From the NCBI GenBank assembly GCA_024276605.1, contig JAJRWX010000026.1:1-64000 (forward strand): a stretch of DNA of 64,000 bases. Direction: 5' to 3'. The position numbers and the translations under genes are program-made. This DNA is from Planctomycetota bacterium. GTDB taxonomy: Bacteria; Planctomycetota; Phycisphaerae; UBA1845. The notes below the pieces were generated by a model. That model was not told the DNA's origin. It worked only from the letters and a program-made list of their open reading frames with translations, and did no database searches. How positions within the stretch are numbered: position 1 is the first letter of the stretch; each line of letters opens with the position of its first letter. Shown here one piece after another: positions 1-8,639 of the stretch.

Positions 1-129
1 ACGCTTCGTGAAGAAACGGCTGCCTGGTCAACTGATGTTAATGCAACGCAACGAGGCGTTGATTGGCAAATGAAAATCGAAGACGCACGGTGCAAACTGA
101 AGTCCGTATATCCCAAAATTAAGGCGTGA
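1..129 (+). CDS. IS630-family transposase, C-terminal fragment (5' end outside window)
   Basis: Frame 1 is open from the first base to a TGA at 127-129 and encodes 42 residues. Its features match the end of IS630-family DDE transposases: an N-A-T-Q-R segment, then V-D-W-Q, then E-D-A-R-x-K-L and a final Y-P. The catalytic part lies upstream of the window, so activity cannot be judged. IS630 elements insert at TA dinucleotides, and a TA lies at 138-139, nine bases after the stop. This makes it likely that the right end of the element is there and that the following cysteine-rich gene was cut by the insertion. Family assignment rests on a short tail only. Confidence 0.7.
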   Translation, partial: TLREETAAWSTDVNATQRGVDWQMKIEDARCKLKSVYPKIKA

Positions 130-150
130 CAAAGCACTAGGGAAGCAGGG

Positions 151-465
151 ATGATCTGCATTGAGCAGGACTGTGATGAATTGCCCAATTGCGAAGAATT
201 TTGCCGCATGGCCGGTGGACGGATTATCCGTGCTTGCCGAGATCTTGAGAATGAAGGTCTTCATTGTATGCACCGTGGGGCTTGGTTTGTCGGCAGATGT
301 CTTCGAGACGCCTGCGACATGCCGGAAGCATGTGTAGCTGTTTGTCGCACTGAAGCCGACTCTCTGTTAACGGAATGTGATGAACTAGAGGAAGATCAGG
401 AAGATTGCCGACGCGAGGTGCATCAGGCGTTCGACGATTGTGTGCTCGAATCCTGCGAGCCGTAG
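151..465 (+). CDS. Cysteine-repeat protein, probably truncated at its 5' end by the IS element
   Basis: A 104-residue acidic protein with 14 cysteines at residues 3, 8, 14, 18, 29, 39, 50, 55, 61, 65, 76, 86, 97 and 102. The spacing repeats exactly every 47 residues: C-x4-C-x5-C-x3-C-x10-C-x9-C-x10, twice, then C-x4-C at the end. Apart from the cysteines the two units are quite different in sequence, which points to a disulfide-held or metal-binding helical repeat fold. No signal peptide is visible, as expected if the N-terminus was lost: the frame runs back only to the transposase stop at 127-129, 21 bases upstream. The ATG at 151 has a GGAAGCAGGG tract just before it, but may be a chance start. 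I do not recognise the family. Confidence 0.6.
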   Translation: MICIEQDCDELPNCEEFCRMAGGRIIRACRDLENEGLHCMHRGAWFVGRCLRDACDMPEACVAVCRTEADSLLTECDELEEDQEDCRREVHQAFDDCVLESCEP

Positions 466-688
466 ATTTAGATGAATGCCCGTCGGCGACAGCGCAACCT
501 GGCAAGCATCTGCTTCTTGGCACAAAGTTGATGGATGGGATCCAACGGATGACGCTTGTCAGGCTGCGTCTTTCGCGGGCGAGAAGATATTTGCTGGAGC
601 AAGCATTACTGGGCTGTAAAGTTCAGAGTGTGTATTAACTTTAGGGTTTAAGCATGATTCAACACTACGCTGGGACTAAGAGCGCTGC

Positions 689-1300
689 ATGGTTATGACT
701 GCCACACTGCCTACTGACGTTGATGCTGCCTGGGTTACGCTTATCGCGCGGGCCAAGCAATTAGACCCTGATGCGCTGGATGTCATCGTGGATCAATATG
801 CGACCAGGCTATATGGTTTTTTTCATCGCATGATGGGTATCCGTGACGGCGTTGAAGATTTGGTACAGGAGGTGTTCGTTCGAGTGGTACGTATGATCCC
901 ACAATACGATGAAAAAGGACGATTCGATTCCTGGTTGTTTAGGATCGCCGCTAATCTAAATCGAGACCGTATTAGAAAATTGCAGCGTCATCCGGTTGTC
1001 TCTCTGGACGAATCGATCGATTCGCGGGGAGAAGAGGAAGTGGAAAATCAGTTCGTCCACAGGTATGATCAAGAACACAGCCCTCAATCTTGCGCAGACC
1101 TGAATGAACAGTTAATTAGTATGCAACATTGCCTGATGAAATTATCATCTGAAGAGCGTACGGTTGTGTTATTGCGACATTATGGCCAGCTTGAATTTTC
1201 AGAAATCGCCGAATTGATGGAAACACCGATTGGCACAGCGTTGGCAAGGGTGCACCGGAGTTTGCGTAAACTTCGTCGGATGATGGAGTCAGAAACATGA
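689..1300 (+). CDS. ECF-type RNA polymerase sigma factor (RpoE-like)
   Basis: 203 residues, the usual size for an extracytoplasmic-function sigma factor. Region 2 is at about residues 30-95, with D-L-V-Q-E-V-F-V-R and a W-L-F-R-I-A-x-N-x-x-R-D stretch that melts and binds the -10 element. Region 4 is at about 140-195, with L-S-x-E-E-R-T-V-V-L-L-R and a helix-turn-helix that reads the -35 element. The gene overlaps the next by 4 bases (ATGA), so the two are translationally coupled. With the membrane protein and secreted helical protein that follow, it forms a typical sigma/anti-sigma/envelope cassette. An ATG six bases downstream (695) is an equally possible start. Confidence 0.9.
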   Translation: MVMTATLPTDVDAAWVTLIARAKQLDPDALDVIVDQYATRLYGFFHRMMGIRDGVEDLVQEVFVRVVRMIPQYDEKGRFDSWLFRIAANLNRDRIRKLQRHPVVSLDESIDSRGEEEVENQFVHRYDQEHSPQSCADLNEQLISMQHCLMKLSSEERTVVLLRHYGQLEFSEIAELMETPIGTALARVHRSLRKLRRMMESET

Positions 1301-1902
1301 GCCATGATAGTCACAGAAAACCCAATGCGGCTTCTGAGGAAGCTTGGCTAAAAGAACAATTGATCGACGAAGAGCAGATCAATACCGACTTTATCAAGCT
1401 ACGAATGCGTATCGAAATCGAGGAGCAGTGGTTTGGCCAACAACTGCAAGACGATATCTTACCTGACGCTGCTGATGCATTACGATCGGCCTTGCGGAAA
1501 AGAATAAGACAAGAAATAGATACCGTGCAAGTAGATCAGAAACGAAAATCTCGCCGACATTTTTCGGGTTGGCCGAGATGGGCGGGCGGAGCGATAGCTG
1601 CGGTAGCGGCGGTTATGTTGGTTGTATCTCAATCTCCGAAAATCGAGAATACGTCGTCTACCGATTCCACTGAATGGCTATCGGCGTTTGAGGCTTACGC
1701 GACTGATGAATTAGGTGTTGAAATGTCTGATATCGAAGTGGAGTTAAGCACCATTGCCAACGCGTTGGCGACCCTGGATAACCCCTGGCCTATAGATGAT
1801 TGGTCTGCCGAACCGACTGATATAGATGGGTATGATACGACCAATTCAAATTGGCACGAAAAGGTGCCCAAGCGAAGTGGGGGAGTGGAGTCAGGCACAT
1901 GA
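1297..1902 (+). CDS. Putative anti-sigma factor, single-pass membrane protein
   Basis: 201 residues. The first 90 are charged and helical, followed by one hydrophobic segment at about residues 95-112 (rich in Ala and Val), then about 90 outer residues. This topology, and the ATGA overlap with the ECF sigma factor upstream, indicate a membrane anti-sigma factor that holds the sigma factor in the cytoplasm. No zinc-binding HxxxCxxC anti-sigma motif is present, so the family is not confirmed by motif. It also overlaps the next gene by 4 bases. Confidence 0.7.
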   Translation: MSHDSHRKPNAASEEAWLKEQLIDEEQINTDFIKLRMRIEIEEQWFGQQLQDDILPDAADALRSALRKRIRQEIDTVQVDQKRKSRRHFSGWPRWAGGAIAAVAAVMLVVSQSPKIENTSSTDSTEWLSAFEAYATDELGVEMSDIEVELSTIANALATLDNPWPIDDWSAEPTDIDGYDTTNSNWHEKVPKRSGGVESGT

Positions 1903-2714
1903 GACATCTTAACAAAAACAAAAGTTCTTGGCGTCACAGCGCAGTAGCCATCTTCTGTTTTGCCTGCGGGTATAGTTTGCCCATGAACTCGGCGCTGGCA
2001 CAAAGCCATGATCTAAACGAAAAACCGAATAACCGTTCAGGGTGGAAAGACACACGGCCACTGCGTGAAGGACCGTCTGACATACGCAATGGACGCCATG
2101 GCTCACATCCTATGCGACGAGGTCAACGTAATAAAAACGGTCGTCCTCCACGCGATGGATTCGATGGTCCTGCCGGTCGACGTGGCAAGGAAGGGAAGAG
2201 GTGGCAAGACCTTACCCAAGCGCAACGCAAACAGATTATGCAATTTCTGGATACACATTTCCCGCGCATGTCCGTGGAGCTAAGAAACTTAAAACAGAAC
2301 AAGCCCGAGGTTTTCAAACGCCGTATTCGTCGCGTTATACCGGAAGTACGACGGGTTATGGAAATGATGAAGGTCAACCCGCAGCGTGCAACCTTACACA
2401 TCCAGCAACGTAGATTGGATATGCAAATGCGGCAGAAGGCACGTATGTATCGCAAACATGTCGATCAGCAGCAGCAGGCACAGTTGCGTAAAGAGCTTCA
2501 CAATCTAGCAACCCAGGCCTTTGATATACAACTTCAACTGCATCAAATGGAGATTACTGATCTTCAAGTGCGTTTGGGGGAGTTGGTGACGAGGGTGGAA
2601 GAAACCCGTGAACTGCGTCCGCAGTTGATTCGACAGCGAGTGGAGATGCTGCTGTCATCCAATCAAAATCATCCACTTGATGGCCCGTTGACACAACCGA
2701 AGGTGCCAAGATAG
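1899..2714 (+). CDS. Secreted basic helical protein (third gene of the sigma cassette)
   Basis: 271 residues. I chose the ATG at 1899 because it overlaps the preceding stop (ATGA) and gives a clear signal peptide (basic start, hydrophobic core at about residues 14-30, then A-L-A-Q). A Pro/Arg/Gly-rich stretch follows to about residue 105. The remainder is long, Arg/Gln-rich amphipathic helix with an L-T-Q-A-Q-R-K start that recalls the LTxxQ style of CpxP/Spy periplasmic stress proteins. A role as an envelope sensor or chaperone working with the anti-sigma factor is inference from this resemblance and from gene order. Confidence 0.6.
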   Translation: MRHLNKNKSSWRHSAVAIFCFACGYSLPMNSALAQSHDLNEKPNNRSGWKDTRPLREGPSDIRNGRHGSHPMRRGQRNKNGRPPRDGFDGPAGRRGKEGKRWQDLTQAQRKQIMQFLDTHFPRMSVELRNLKQNKPEVFKRRIRRVIPEVRRVMEMMKVNPQRATLHIQQRRLDMQMRQKARMYRKHVDQQQQAQLRKELHNLATQAFDIQLQLHQMEITDLQVRLGELVTRVEETRELRPQLIRQRVEMLLSSNQNHPLDGPLTQPKVPR

Positions 2715-3191
2715 CAACTGATAAGTTTTGTTATTTTCAAATGTATGCAAGCTGTTCGCTCTACTCTACTTGTCTAAAACCGATGCAAAGCAAGAATAGG
2801 CTGTTAGAAAGTATTTCGGGACACCAGGGAGGGATGCAGAGCGGGATTACAAAATAACCCGCCCTGCATCCACATGCCGGTGCGTCATCCCGGCGAAGAA
2901 TGTAAGTGGTTGGCGTCGAGCACTCAGCGATATCTACAGGTACCAAGACGTCTTACACGCCAAACCCACGTCAAATATCTACGACTACAAAGCATCTTAT
3001 AGGGTGGACACAAACAAGCCCAGGTAACCCAAGGCTAGCCGCTCCACCTTCGAGCAGTCTAAGCATCCATCTATTATAGTCACGAAACTCGCGAGGTTAT
3101 TGCAATTATTAAGGAGAATTCGTGTATTTTTTTGTGACGCGTTTGTCATCCGACGCCGCATGATTCATTCACTATTGAATCAATGCGCCGC
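2715..3191. other. Intergenic region between the sigma cassette and a two-component system
   Basis: About 480 bases between a plus-strand gene end and a minus-strand gene end. No convincing ORF or RNA gene is seen. It contains the hairpin at 2833-2870, which may help end transcription from either side. Confidence 0.6.
2833..2870. terminator. Hairpin, possible terminator between convergent genes
   Basis: Arms gatgcagagcgggat and acccgccctgcatc pair over about 14 positions with one or two mismatches around a short A/T loop. There is no downstream T-tract, so it is not a classical intrinsic terminator, but its place between converging operons fits transcript end formation. Confidence 0.4.
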
Positions 3192-3875
3192 TTACGGGAC
3201 AAACTTGTATCCTATACTGTGTACCGTCACAATATGCCTGGGCTGTTTAGGGTCAGGTTCGATTTTTCGCCGTAAGCTCACGATATGATTATCAACCGTG
3301 CGGGTTGCGGGAAATCCCTCTAACCCCCAAATCACATCCAGCAGGCGATTTCGCTCTACAGGCTGTTCAGCCTTTTCTACCAGCAACTTGAGAATTTCCA
3401 GCTCAAAGTGACCAAGGTTGTATGTTGTCCCATCTCGTTCAACTTTACCTTTGACGAGATCAACGGTGGCTGAACCGATGGTCAGGATACGCGACAGCCC
3501 CTTGCCGGCATCGGTACGGCGTAAGGCCGCTTTGATTCGTGCGAGCAATTCTCTGACGCTGAATGGCTTATTGATGTAATCATCTGCGCCGACTTCCAAG
3601 CCTCGGACGATGTCGATTTCCTGGCTTTTGGCCGTCAACATGAGAATGGGCATGGTGTGCCCGGCCTGCCTGATCCGGCGACAGACTTCCAGCCCATCCA
3701 GCTTGGGCATCATGATGTCGAGCAGGATGAGGTCCGGACTTTCAGACAAGGCTGCAGCCAGTGCCGCCTCGCCGTCCTCAGCCACTAATACCTGATAATG
3801 TTCAAATTCCAGGTTATCACGAAGTCCTGATACAATGTCAGCCTCGTCGTCGGCTACTAGAATCCTCGTTGGCAT
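3192..3875 (-). CDS. OmpR/PhoB-family response regulator
   Basis: 227 residues, full length. The receiver domain (1-120) has the acidic pocket D9/D10, phosphoacceptor D53 in L-L-D-I-M-M-P, the switch T81, and K103 in N-K-P-F. The C-terminal winged helix (about 130-227) ends with the typical T-V-D-N-H-I-x-x-L-R-x-K-I and G-Y-K-F motif. It lies 74 bases downstream of a histidine kinase on the same strand, so the two form an operon and almost certainly a cognate pair. The target genes and signal cannot be read from the sequence; the motif set resembles PhoB-type regulators. Confidence 0.92.
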   Translation of the reverse strand: MPTRILVADDEADIVSGLRDNLEFEHYQVLVAEDGEAALAAALSESPDLILLDIMMPKLDGLEVCRRIRQAGHTMPILMLTAKSQEIDIVRGLEVGADDYINKPFSVRELLARIKAALRRTDAGKGLSRILTIGSATVDLVKGKVERDGTTYNLGHFELEILKLLVEKAEQPVERNRLLDVIWGLEGFPATRTVDNHIVSLRRKIEPDPKQPRHIVTVHSIGYKFVP

Positions 3876-3949
3876 GGTTATGATCTCCGCTCGTCCCAGG
3901 TTATATTCCGTATCGCATTGTACCGTGATTGCACGGTTAAGTCTGTGCT

Positions 3950-5524
3950 TTACTGTAGGTTTTCGTCGCCAGGGTTAGACATTTCCGTATTCGTCGGCTT
4001 ATTGAGCACTCGTGGCAGAAAGATCCTGAATGTACTGCCTTTTACAAGACGGGATTCTACATCAAGTATGCCATCGTGGGCATCCACAATTTGTTTCACC
4101 AGTGCCAGACCTAGGCCTGTGCCGCGCTGACGCCTGACTCGACTATCAGATGCCCTGAAAAAGCCGTCCATGAGCCTGGATCTATCCTCCGGGCGAATGC
4201 CGATGCCGTGGTCGTGAAGTGAAATGAGAATACCATGACGGCCTCGGCGCGTTTCGGTCGTTAGTTCTATCTTCAAGAATCTTTCATCGGTGCTGTATTT
4301 TACAGCGTTGCTGATCAGGTTGATCAACACCTGTGTCATGGCATCTCGATCAGCTGAAATGAGGGGTAGATGATCATCTATTTCCAAGCTATGTTGAAAA
4401 CCGGCCCTTTCAAGCTGCTCCCGATAGGCTGCGTAGGTTTCTTGTGCAACTAGGCCAATATCAATGGGAAGAAATTCATAGACTTGTCTTCCGGTTTCAA
4501 TACGCGAAAAGTCCAGAATATTATTGATGAGATTGGTTAGCCGGGTACTCTCACGGGTGATGATATCGTAGTAGTCCTGTCGTTTTTCATCAGTCGTGAT
4601 GCGACCGGATTGCAAAGTCTCACTGTACATGCGAATGACAGCTAACGGTGTTTTTAATTCGTGGGAGACATCAGCCACGAAATCCGACTTCATTTGGGCT
4701 AAATCCAACTCTTTTCTGGCTAATCGTACGAGAATCCACATCGCACCAAGTAGCGTCATTAATGCGAAACCGGTCAAACCAAGATCGAAGGCTGTTTGAC
4801 CGTAAACCGTGCGGCGCAATTTCTTGACGTACTCCGGCTTTGGTTTAATGGTCCAAAATTTCATGGCACTGAGCATTTGCTGAGACCAACGTGATGCTAC
4901 TCCGTCACTACGCACTAGCATGAGTCCCGTAGATGGAATAATTAACGGCTCAATCAAGTCTGTGCGAAGTATGGGTAACACAATGCGCGTAGCTACGGCT
5001 ATTTCTTTATCATCAGTGTCGACGGTTCGATAGTAAGCGAGCACGATTTTAGTTCCCGCGAGTGTGTCGTATAACAACTCTATGCCTTGAGGCGTGACTT
5101 CCGGCAGCGTGTCAAATGAACGAACAGTGAACCTGGAGATCATCAGATCGTCGAGTTGCGCCGGGGCATGTTTAGCCGCAACGATGGTCACTAGATGACT
5201 ACCATCCCAGGTGTATATCCCATCAATCCAATTGGGCCAATGGTTTTGTGGATGCCAATCTGATACTGTCTGGTTTTGGATATGACCAGCCGCCACATCC
5301 AGCGCATCCGACAGCTTGTTATGGAAAAGAGCACGGGCGTGATTAGCGATGTAGGTGGCGCGGTCTTCTACTTGTACCATCAGAATGTTCATAAGTGATT
5401 GGGCATGTTGAAGGGAGAGTACGACGCCCAACACGGCTAACCCTATAGCAAGCACAACCATCCATAATCCAGCCACGCGCCAAGTTAGGGTGCGGGTTCT
5501 TGCTCGGGGTGTCGTTGCCGCCAT
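3950..5524 (-). CDS. Membrane sensor histidine kinase
   Basis: 524 residues from the ATG at 5524, preferred over an in-frame TTG at 5548 because GGGAG sits seven bases before it. Transmembrane helices at about residues 18-38 and 245-267 flank a roughly 200-residue periplasmic sensor region of unknown fold. The dimerisation domain has the H-box D-V-S-H-E-L-K-T-P (phospho-His about 288). The ATPase domain has N-L-I-S-N-A-V-K-Y, D-H-G-I-G-I and G-T-G-L-G-L-A-L boxes. It phosphorylates the response regulator encoded just downstream. The ligand is unknown. Confidence 0.9.
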   Translation of the reverse strand: MAATTPRARTRTLTWRVAGLWMVVLAIGLAVLGVVLSLQHAQSLMNILMVQVEDRATYIANHARALFHNKLSDALDVAAGHIQNQTVSDWHPQNHWPNWIDGIYTWDGSHLVTIVAAKHAPAQLDDLMISRFTVRSFDTLPEVTPQGIELLYDTLAGTKIVLAYYRTVDTDDKEIAVATRIVLPILRTDLIEPLIIPSTGLMLVRSDGVASRWSQQMLSAMKFWTIKPKPEYVKKLRRTVYGQTAFDLGLTGFALMTLLGAMWILVRLARKELDLAQMKSDFVADVSHELKTPLAVIRMYSETLQSGRITTDEKRQDYYDIITRESTRLTNLINNILDFSRIETGRQVYEFLPIDIGLVAQETYAAYREQLERAGFQHSLEIDDHLPLISADRDAMTQVLINLISNAVKYSTDERFLKIELTTETRRGRHGILISLHDHGIGIRPEDRSRLMDGFFRASDSRVRRQRGTGLGLALVKQIVDAHDGILDVESRLVKGSTFRIFLPRVLNKPTNTEMSNPGDENLQ

Positions 5525-5644
5525 ATATTTACTCCCAATGTCGGACAATTATAACCGAACGGCGAGCGCAAGCGACCCGTGTTTTCAAAAACGCTATACA
5601 CCGCCAACATCTAGAATATTTCTATAAGAGCAGCAATACCAAGG

Positions 5645-5663
5645 CGCCAGGCGCTGGCGTTTT
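5645..5663 (+). terminator. Short GC hairpin with T4 tail
   Basis: CGCCAG-GCG-CTGGCG forms a perfect 6-bp stem with a 3-base loop followed by TTTT on the plus strand. No plus-strand gene ends here, so it may instead be read as part of the leader or trailer of the minus-strand genes on either side. Function uncertain. Confidence 0.3.
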
Positions 5664-5764
5664 CGGCTAGGATAAAGTGCACAAACATTTACGAACATCG
5701 GATGATGTGATCACCTAATTACAGACAGGTGAGCGTGAAACCATCCATCGGAAATGCTTGACAA

Positions 5765-7360
5765 TTATGGTGACAATACAGGAAGAGGTACGGATGCCGG
5801 TGGGTTGGTCATGGTTTCCGGCACGCCCAGATCGAGCTTATGGATTTGACTGGTACGAACGAGTTTACCTTCTAAAGATGGGTCCAACAGCCGCACATCC
5901 CAAAAGTCTTCCTTGAACCCATCCACCCATTCAATTCTGGTTAAGCCACGCTTGCCTATCTTGCGTCGCAATATAATGTAGAAAAAGGCATGAATGTTAT
6001 CGCGGAAATGACTCAAACTACGAATGCGCTGCAACCGTCTCGCAAACATGATAGGGCGGTTATAGAATTTCTTATGCGCTTCATCATACATCACGTTGAT
6101 CTGCTGAGGTGACACTGTAGGTAGCGTCATAATAGCACTACTCAGTTCATATTCCCCCCAATCTTCAGTGTTGAGGTAGCCGTACTCCTTGGCCCAATTG
6201 AACATCTGTGTACCAGGATATGGGGTTGTAATATTGAACAAGGCCAAATCGGGATCGAGTTGTAGCGCATAGTCAATGGTGCGCTGCATGGATTCGACTG
6301 TTTCCGTGGGGTTGCCGAACATGAACGTCGCTCGAACTTCCAAGCCGACTTTTTGAGCCACCTTAACAGACCATTCCGTCTTTTCACGATCGATAGGCTT
6401 GCGTATCACGTCAAGGATGTCGTCGTCACCACTCTCCACGCCGAACATGACCTGATGACACCCGCCATCTTTCATAGCCTGTGCTAATTCCACGCTGAAG
6501 CAATCCGTGCGAACGAATGCCGTCCAACTTACACCCAGCTTTCGTTCCTTCATCAATTGACAAAAACGCATCACATTCGGTTTGAAAATCGTGAACGTAT
6601 CGTCGTAAAATTGAATCTCACGAATGCCATACGTCTCACGCATGTGCTGAATTTCATCAACTACCTTATCCGCCGAACGTGCTCTAAGTGTCGTTTCTGC
6701 GCTATTACAAAATGTGCACTTACCGGGACAACCCCGCGTCATCAGCATATTGATCGCCGGTAATCGACGATAAGCCCCGAGAGCAGGATAATACTTCTTC
6801 ATCGGTACGAGATGATAGGCGGGCATCGGCAACGAATCCAAATCCAGAATAACATCCGCCGGAGGATTATGGATGGCTATGTTATTTTTTCTATAACTTA
6901 CGCCGCGAATGTTTGCTATCGGATCGCCTTTGACAATACGATTCAATGTCAATTCACCGTCACCACGTACGACTAGATCAATCGCACTATTTTTCAGGCA
7001 CTCACCGGGCATGGCTTCCGCGTGAACGCCACCTACCACAACGATGCAATCCGGATGTATCTCTTTGGCAATCCGTGCGATTCTGTTCCCCGCAATCGAC
7101 GTAGCCGTCATCAGGCTGATACCGACATAGCGCGGCTTGCATAGACGTAAAGCCGCTCGAAACTCATTGGGATCCCAGTGCTCCACATGGACATCCATCA
7201 TGCCAACGCGATGACCCTCGCGCTCTAAGTAAGCTGCGATGCTCAACAGTCCCAGCGGAGGCATAGCCGCCTTAATCCCATGCCATATATTTTGATCCTT
7301 GCTGACCCAAGGAGGGTTAATAAGTAAGGCATCAAGCAGTTGTGGTTCGACTATTGACAT
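5765..7360 (-). CDS. B12-binding-domain radical SAM protein
   Basis: 531 residues. The N-terminal cobalamin-binding fold (about 1-150) starts L-L-I-N-P-P and has P-P-L-G-L-L-S-I-A-A-Y-L and V-V-G-G-V-H-A. The radical SAM core follows with the cluster motif C211-x3-C215-x2-C218. This is the class B (BchE-like) architecture used for methyl transfers, ring closures and hopanoid or lipid modification. The substrate cannot be told from sequence. The C-terminal 150 residues are helical with no motif I recognise. The gene is on its own, 240 bases upstream of the histidine kinase on the same strand. Confidence 0.85.
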   Translation of the reverse strand: MSIVEPQLLDALLINPPWVSKDQNIWHGIKAAMPPLGLLSIAAYLEREGHRVGMMDVHVEHWDPNEFRAALRLCKPRYVGISLMTATSIAGNRIARIAKEIHPDCIVVVGGVHAEAMPGECLKNSAIDLVVRGDGELTLNRIVKGDPIANIRGVSYRKNNIAIHNPPADVILDLDSLPMPAYHLVPMKKYYPALGAYRRLPAINMLMTRGCPGKCTFCNSAETTLRARSADKVVDEIQHMRETYGIREIQFYDDTFTIFKPNVMRFCQLMKERKLGVSWTAFVRTDCFSVELAQAMKDGGCHQVMFGVESGDDDILDVIRKPIDREKTEWSVKVAQKVGLEVRATFMFGNPTETVESMQRTIDYALQLDPDLALFNITTPYPGTQMFNWAKEYGYLNTEDWGEYELSSAIMTLPTVSPQQINVMYDEAHKKFYNRPIMFARRLQRIRSLSHFRDNIHAFFYIILRRKIGKRGLTRIEWVDGFKEDFWDVRLLDPSLEGKLVRTSQIHKLDLGVPETMTNPPASVPLPVLSP

Positions 7361-7764
7361 AACGTATTCAACAAATCCAGAAAGACCATCATCTTCAGTC
7401 AGAATGCGGAATGCGTGTTTATCGGCACGGATTTGGTCCGTATTGATTAGCGAGATTTGCTGCTAAAGCGCCCCTATTTATTGTGTCTCACTGTCTTGGG
7501 GCCGTCTCTCGATGATTATTGGATACAATCCGTGAAGCGGTCTGATAAAGCGTCTGCGTCGCCACTAAAAAACGATAGAGGATTGCCCTATCGCTGAAAT
7601 GAAGCTTGTGGTTAGAATTGCCAAACGCGGGAAGTTGGTGTGCCGATAATTACATCATACCAAACCAGTCGGTGTGGAATGGGGGTAAGCGATGGCTTAG
7701 CCGTAGTGCATGGCACTCATCCATGCCAACGTGACTATAATCTATTCAGCGTAAGGAAACTGAG
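7361..7764. promoter_or_regulatory. Divergent intergenic region with a promoter for the acetyltransferase gene
   Basis: About 400 bases between divergent genes. TATAAT at 7736-7741 lies 23 bases before the ATG at 7765 and could be a -10 box, although no good -35 box is 16-18 bases upstream. An inverted pair TGGCA (7711-7715) / TGCCA (7723-7727) sits where a -35 box would be and may be an operator. A small CGATAG/CTATCG hairpin lies near 7573-7593. Nothing else is seen. Confidence 0.4.
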
Positions 7765-8385
7765 ATGACATCACCGACGGAGGTAATTAGCGAAACCAGA
7801 ACATTCGTACATCCCACTGCGTTATGTGAGACCAGCCAAATCGGAGCCGGTACACGCGTATGGGCTTTTGCTCATGTAATGGACGGTGCCATCGTCGGCA
7901 AATCATGCAATATCTGCGACCGTGCATTTATTGAAAGCGGCGCAAGCATCGGCGATCGTGTTACCATCAAGAACAACGTGCTCATATGGGACGGTGTGAC
8001 AATTGCTGATGACGTATTCGTAGGTCCAGCCGTTGTGTTCACGAATGACCGCTATCCACGTAGCGCACGCATGACCGAAGTCTCTTCGCGCTACGCACAT
8101 AAGGAAAACTGGCTGCAAACCACGCACGTCGGTCGCGGCGTAAGCATCGGGGCAGGGGCGATCATATTGTGTGGCTTGGCTATCGGTGAATTCGCAAGTA
8201 TCGCGGCAGGAAGCTTGGTCACTAAAGATGTCCCAGCCCACAGACTGATCATCGGCCATCCAGGAAAGCCTGTAGGCTGGGTCTGCAAATGCGGAATCAT
8301 ACTGGACGCTAATCTAGTTTGCCCACAATGCCAATTAACCTATCAAGCCAATGAAGATGAGATTTCACTCATACCGTCCACTTGA
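7765..8385 (+). CDS. Left-handed beta-helix sugar N-acetyltransferase (WbpD/WlbB-like)
   Basis: 206 residues made of hexapeptide repeats (I-G-A-G-T-R, I-V-G-K, I-G-D-R, I-A-D-D-V-F-V-G) with an F-T-N-D-R-Y-P motif. This is the pattern of UDP-2-acetamido-3-amino-2,3-dideoxy-glucuronate N-acetyltransferases and related acyl-CoA-dependent sugar acetyltransferases of surface-polysaccharide synthesis. A C-terminal zinc-ribbon-like tail has C-x-C and C-x2-C, common in this subfamily. RBS aaggaa precedes the ATG. No other polysaccharide genes are adjacent, so the exact sugar substrate is an inference. Confidence 0.8.
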   Translation: MTSPTEVISETRTFVHPTALCETSQIGAGTRVWAFAHVMDGAIVGKSCNICDRAFIESGASIGDRVTIKNNVLIWDGVTIADDVFVGPAVVFTNDRYPRSARMTEVSSRYAHKENWLQTTHVGRGVSIGAGAIILCGLAIGEFASIAAGSLVTKDVPAHRLIIGHPGKPVGWVCKCGIILDANLVCPQCQLTYQANEDEISLIPST

Positions 8386-8509
8386 GGTCGCTCGGTTAAT
8401 TGCTTATAAGATTCGCAAGAAGCGATCTGATGCAGTCTTTGCTGCAACTGCACAAATCTGACATAACAACCGTCCTTTAGGGCCAATCATGACTGACGAG
8501 ATCTAAATT

Positions 8510-8562
8510 ATACCAAATTGGTCATATTTCCTCTTGCAATATGACCGATTTAGTAATATATA
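8510..8562 (+). promoter_or_regulatory. Promoter and overlapping palindromes upstream of the SUF operon
   Basis: A promoter TTGCAA (8534-8539), 17-base spacer, TATATA (8557-8562) is overlapped by two dyads: ACCAA-A-TTGGT at 8512-8522 and GGTCATATT (8520-8528) / AATATGACC (8538-8546), a perfect 9-bp inverted repeat with a 9-base gap. The second covers the -35 box. The first gene downstream encodes an Rrf2 regulator, so self-repression in response to Fe-S status is likely, as for IscR and related proteins. The operator assignment is inference. Confidence 0.6.
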
Positions 8563-8639
8563 GATATAGTGGATAGTGGACCTGCGGGCATCAGCGATCT
8601 CACGATTGTCTGATGGTACGTAAGTCACTTGAAAATAAG

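Noticed and set aside
405-638. ORF after the Cys-repeat gene in another frame
   Set aside because: It overlaps the repeat gene, has no RBS or recognisable domain, and does not continue the cysteine spacing, so it is most likely chance.
2833-2870. Classical Rho-independent terminator
   Set aside because: The stem is good but there is no T-tract on either strand, so only a weak terminator or hairpin call is kept.
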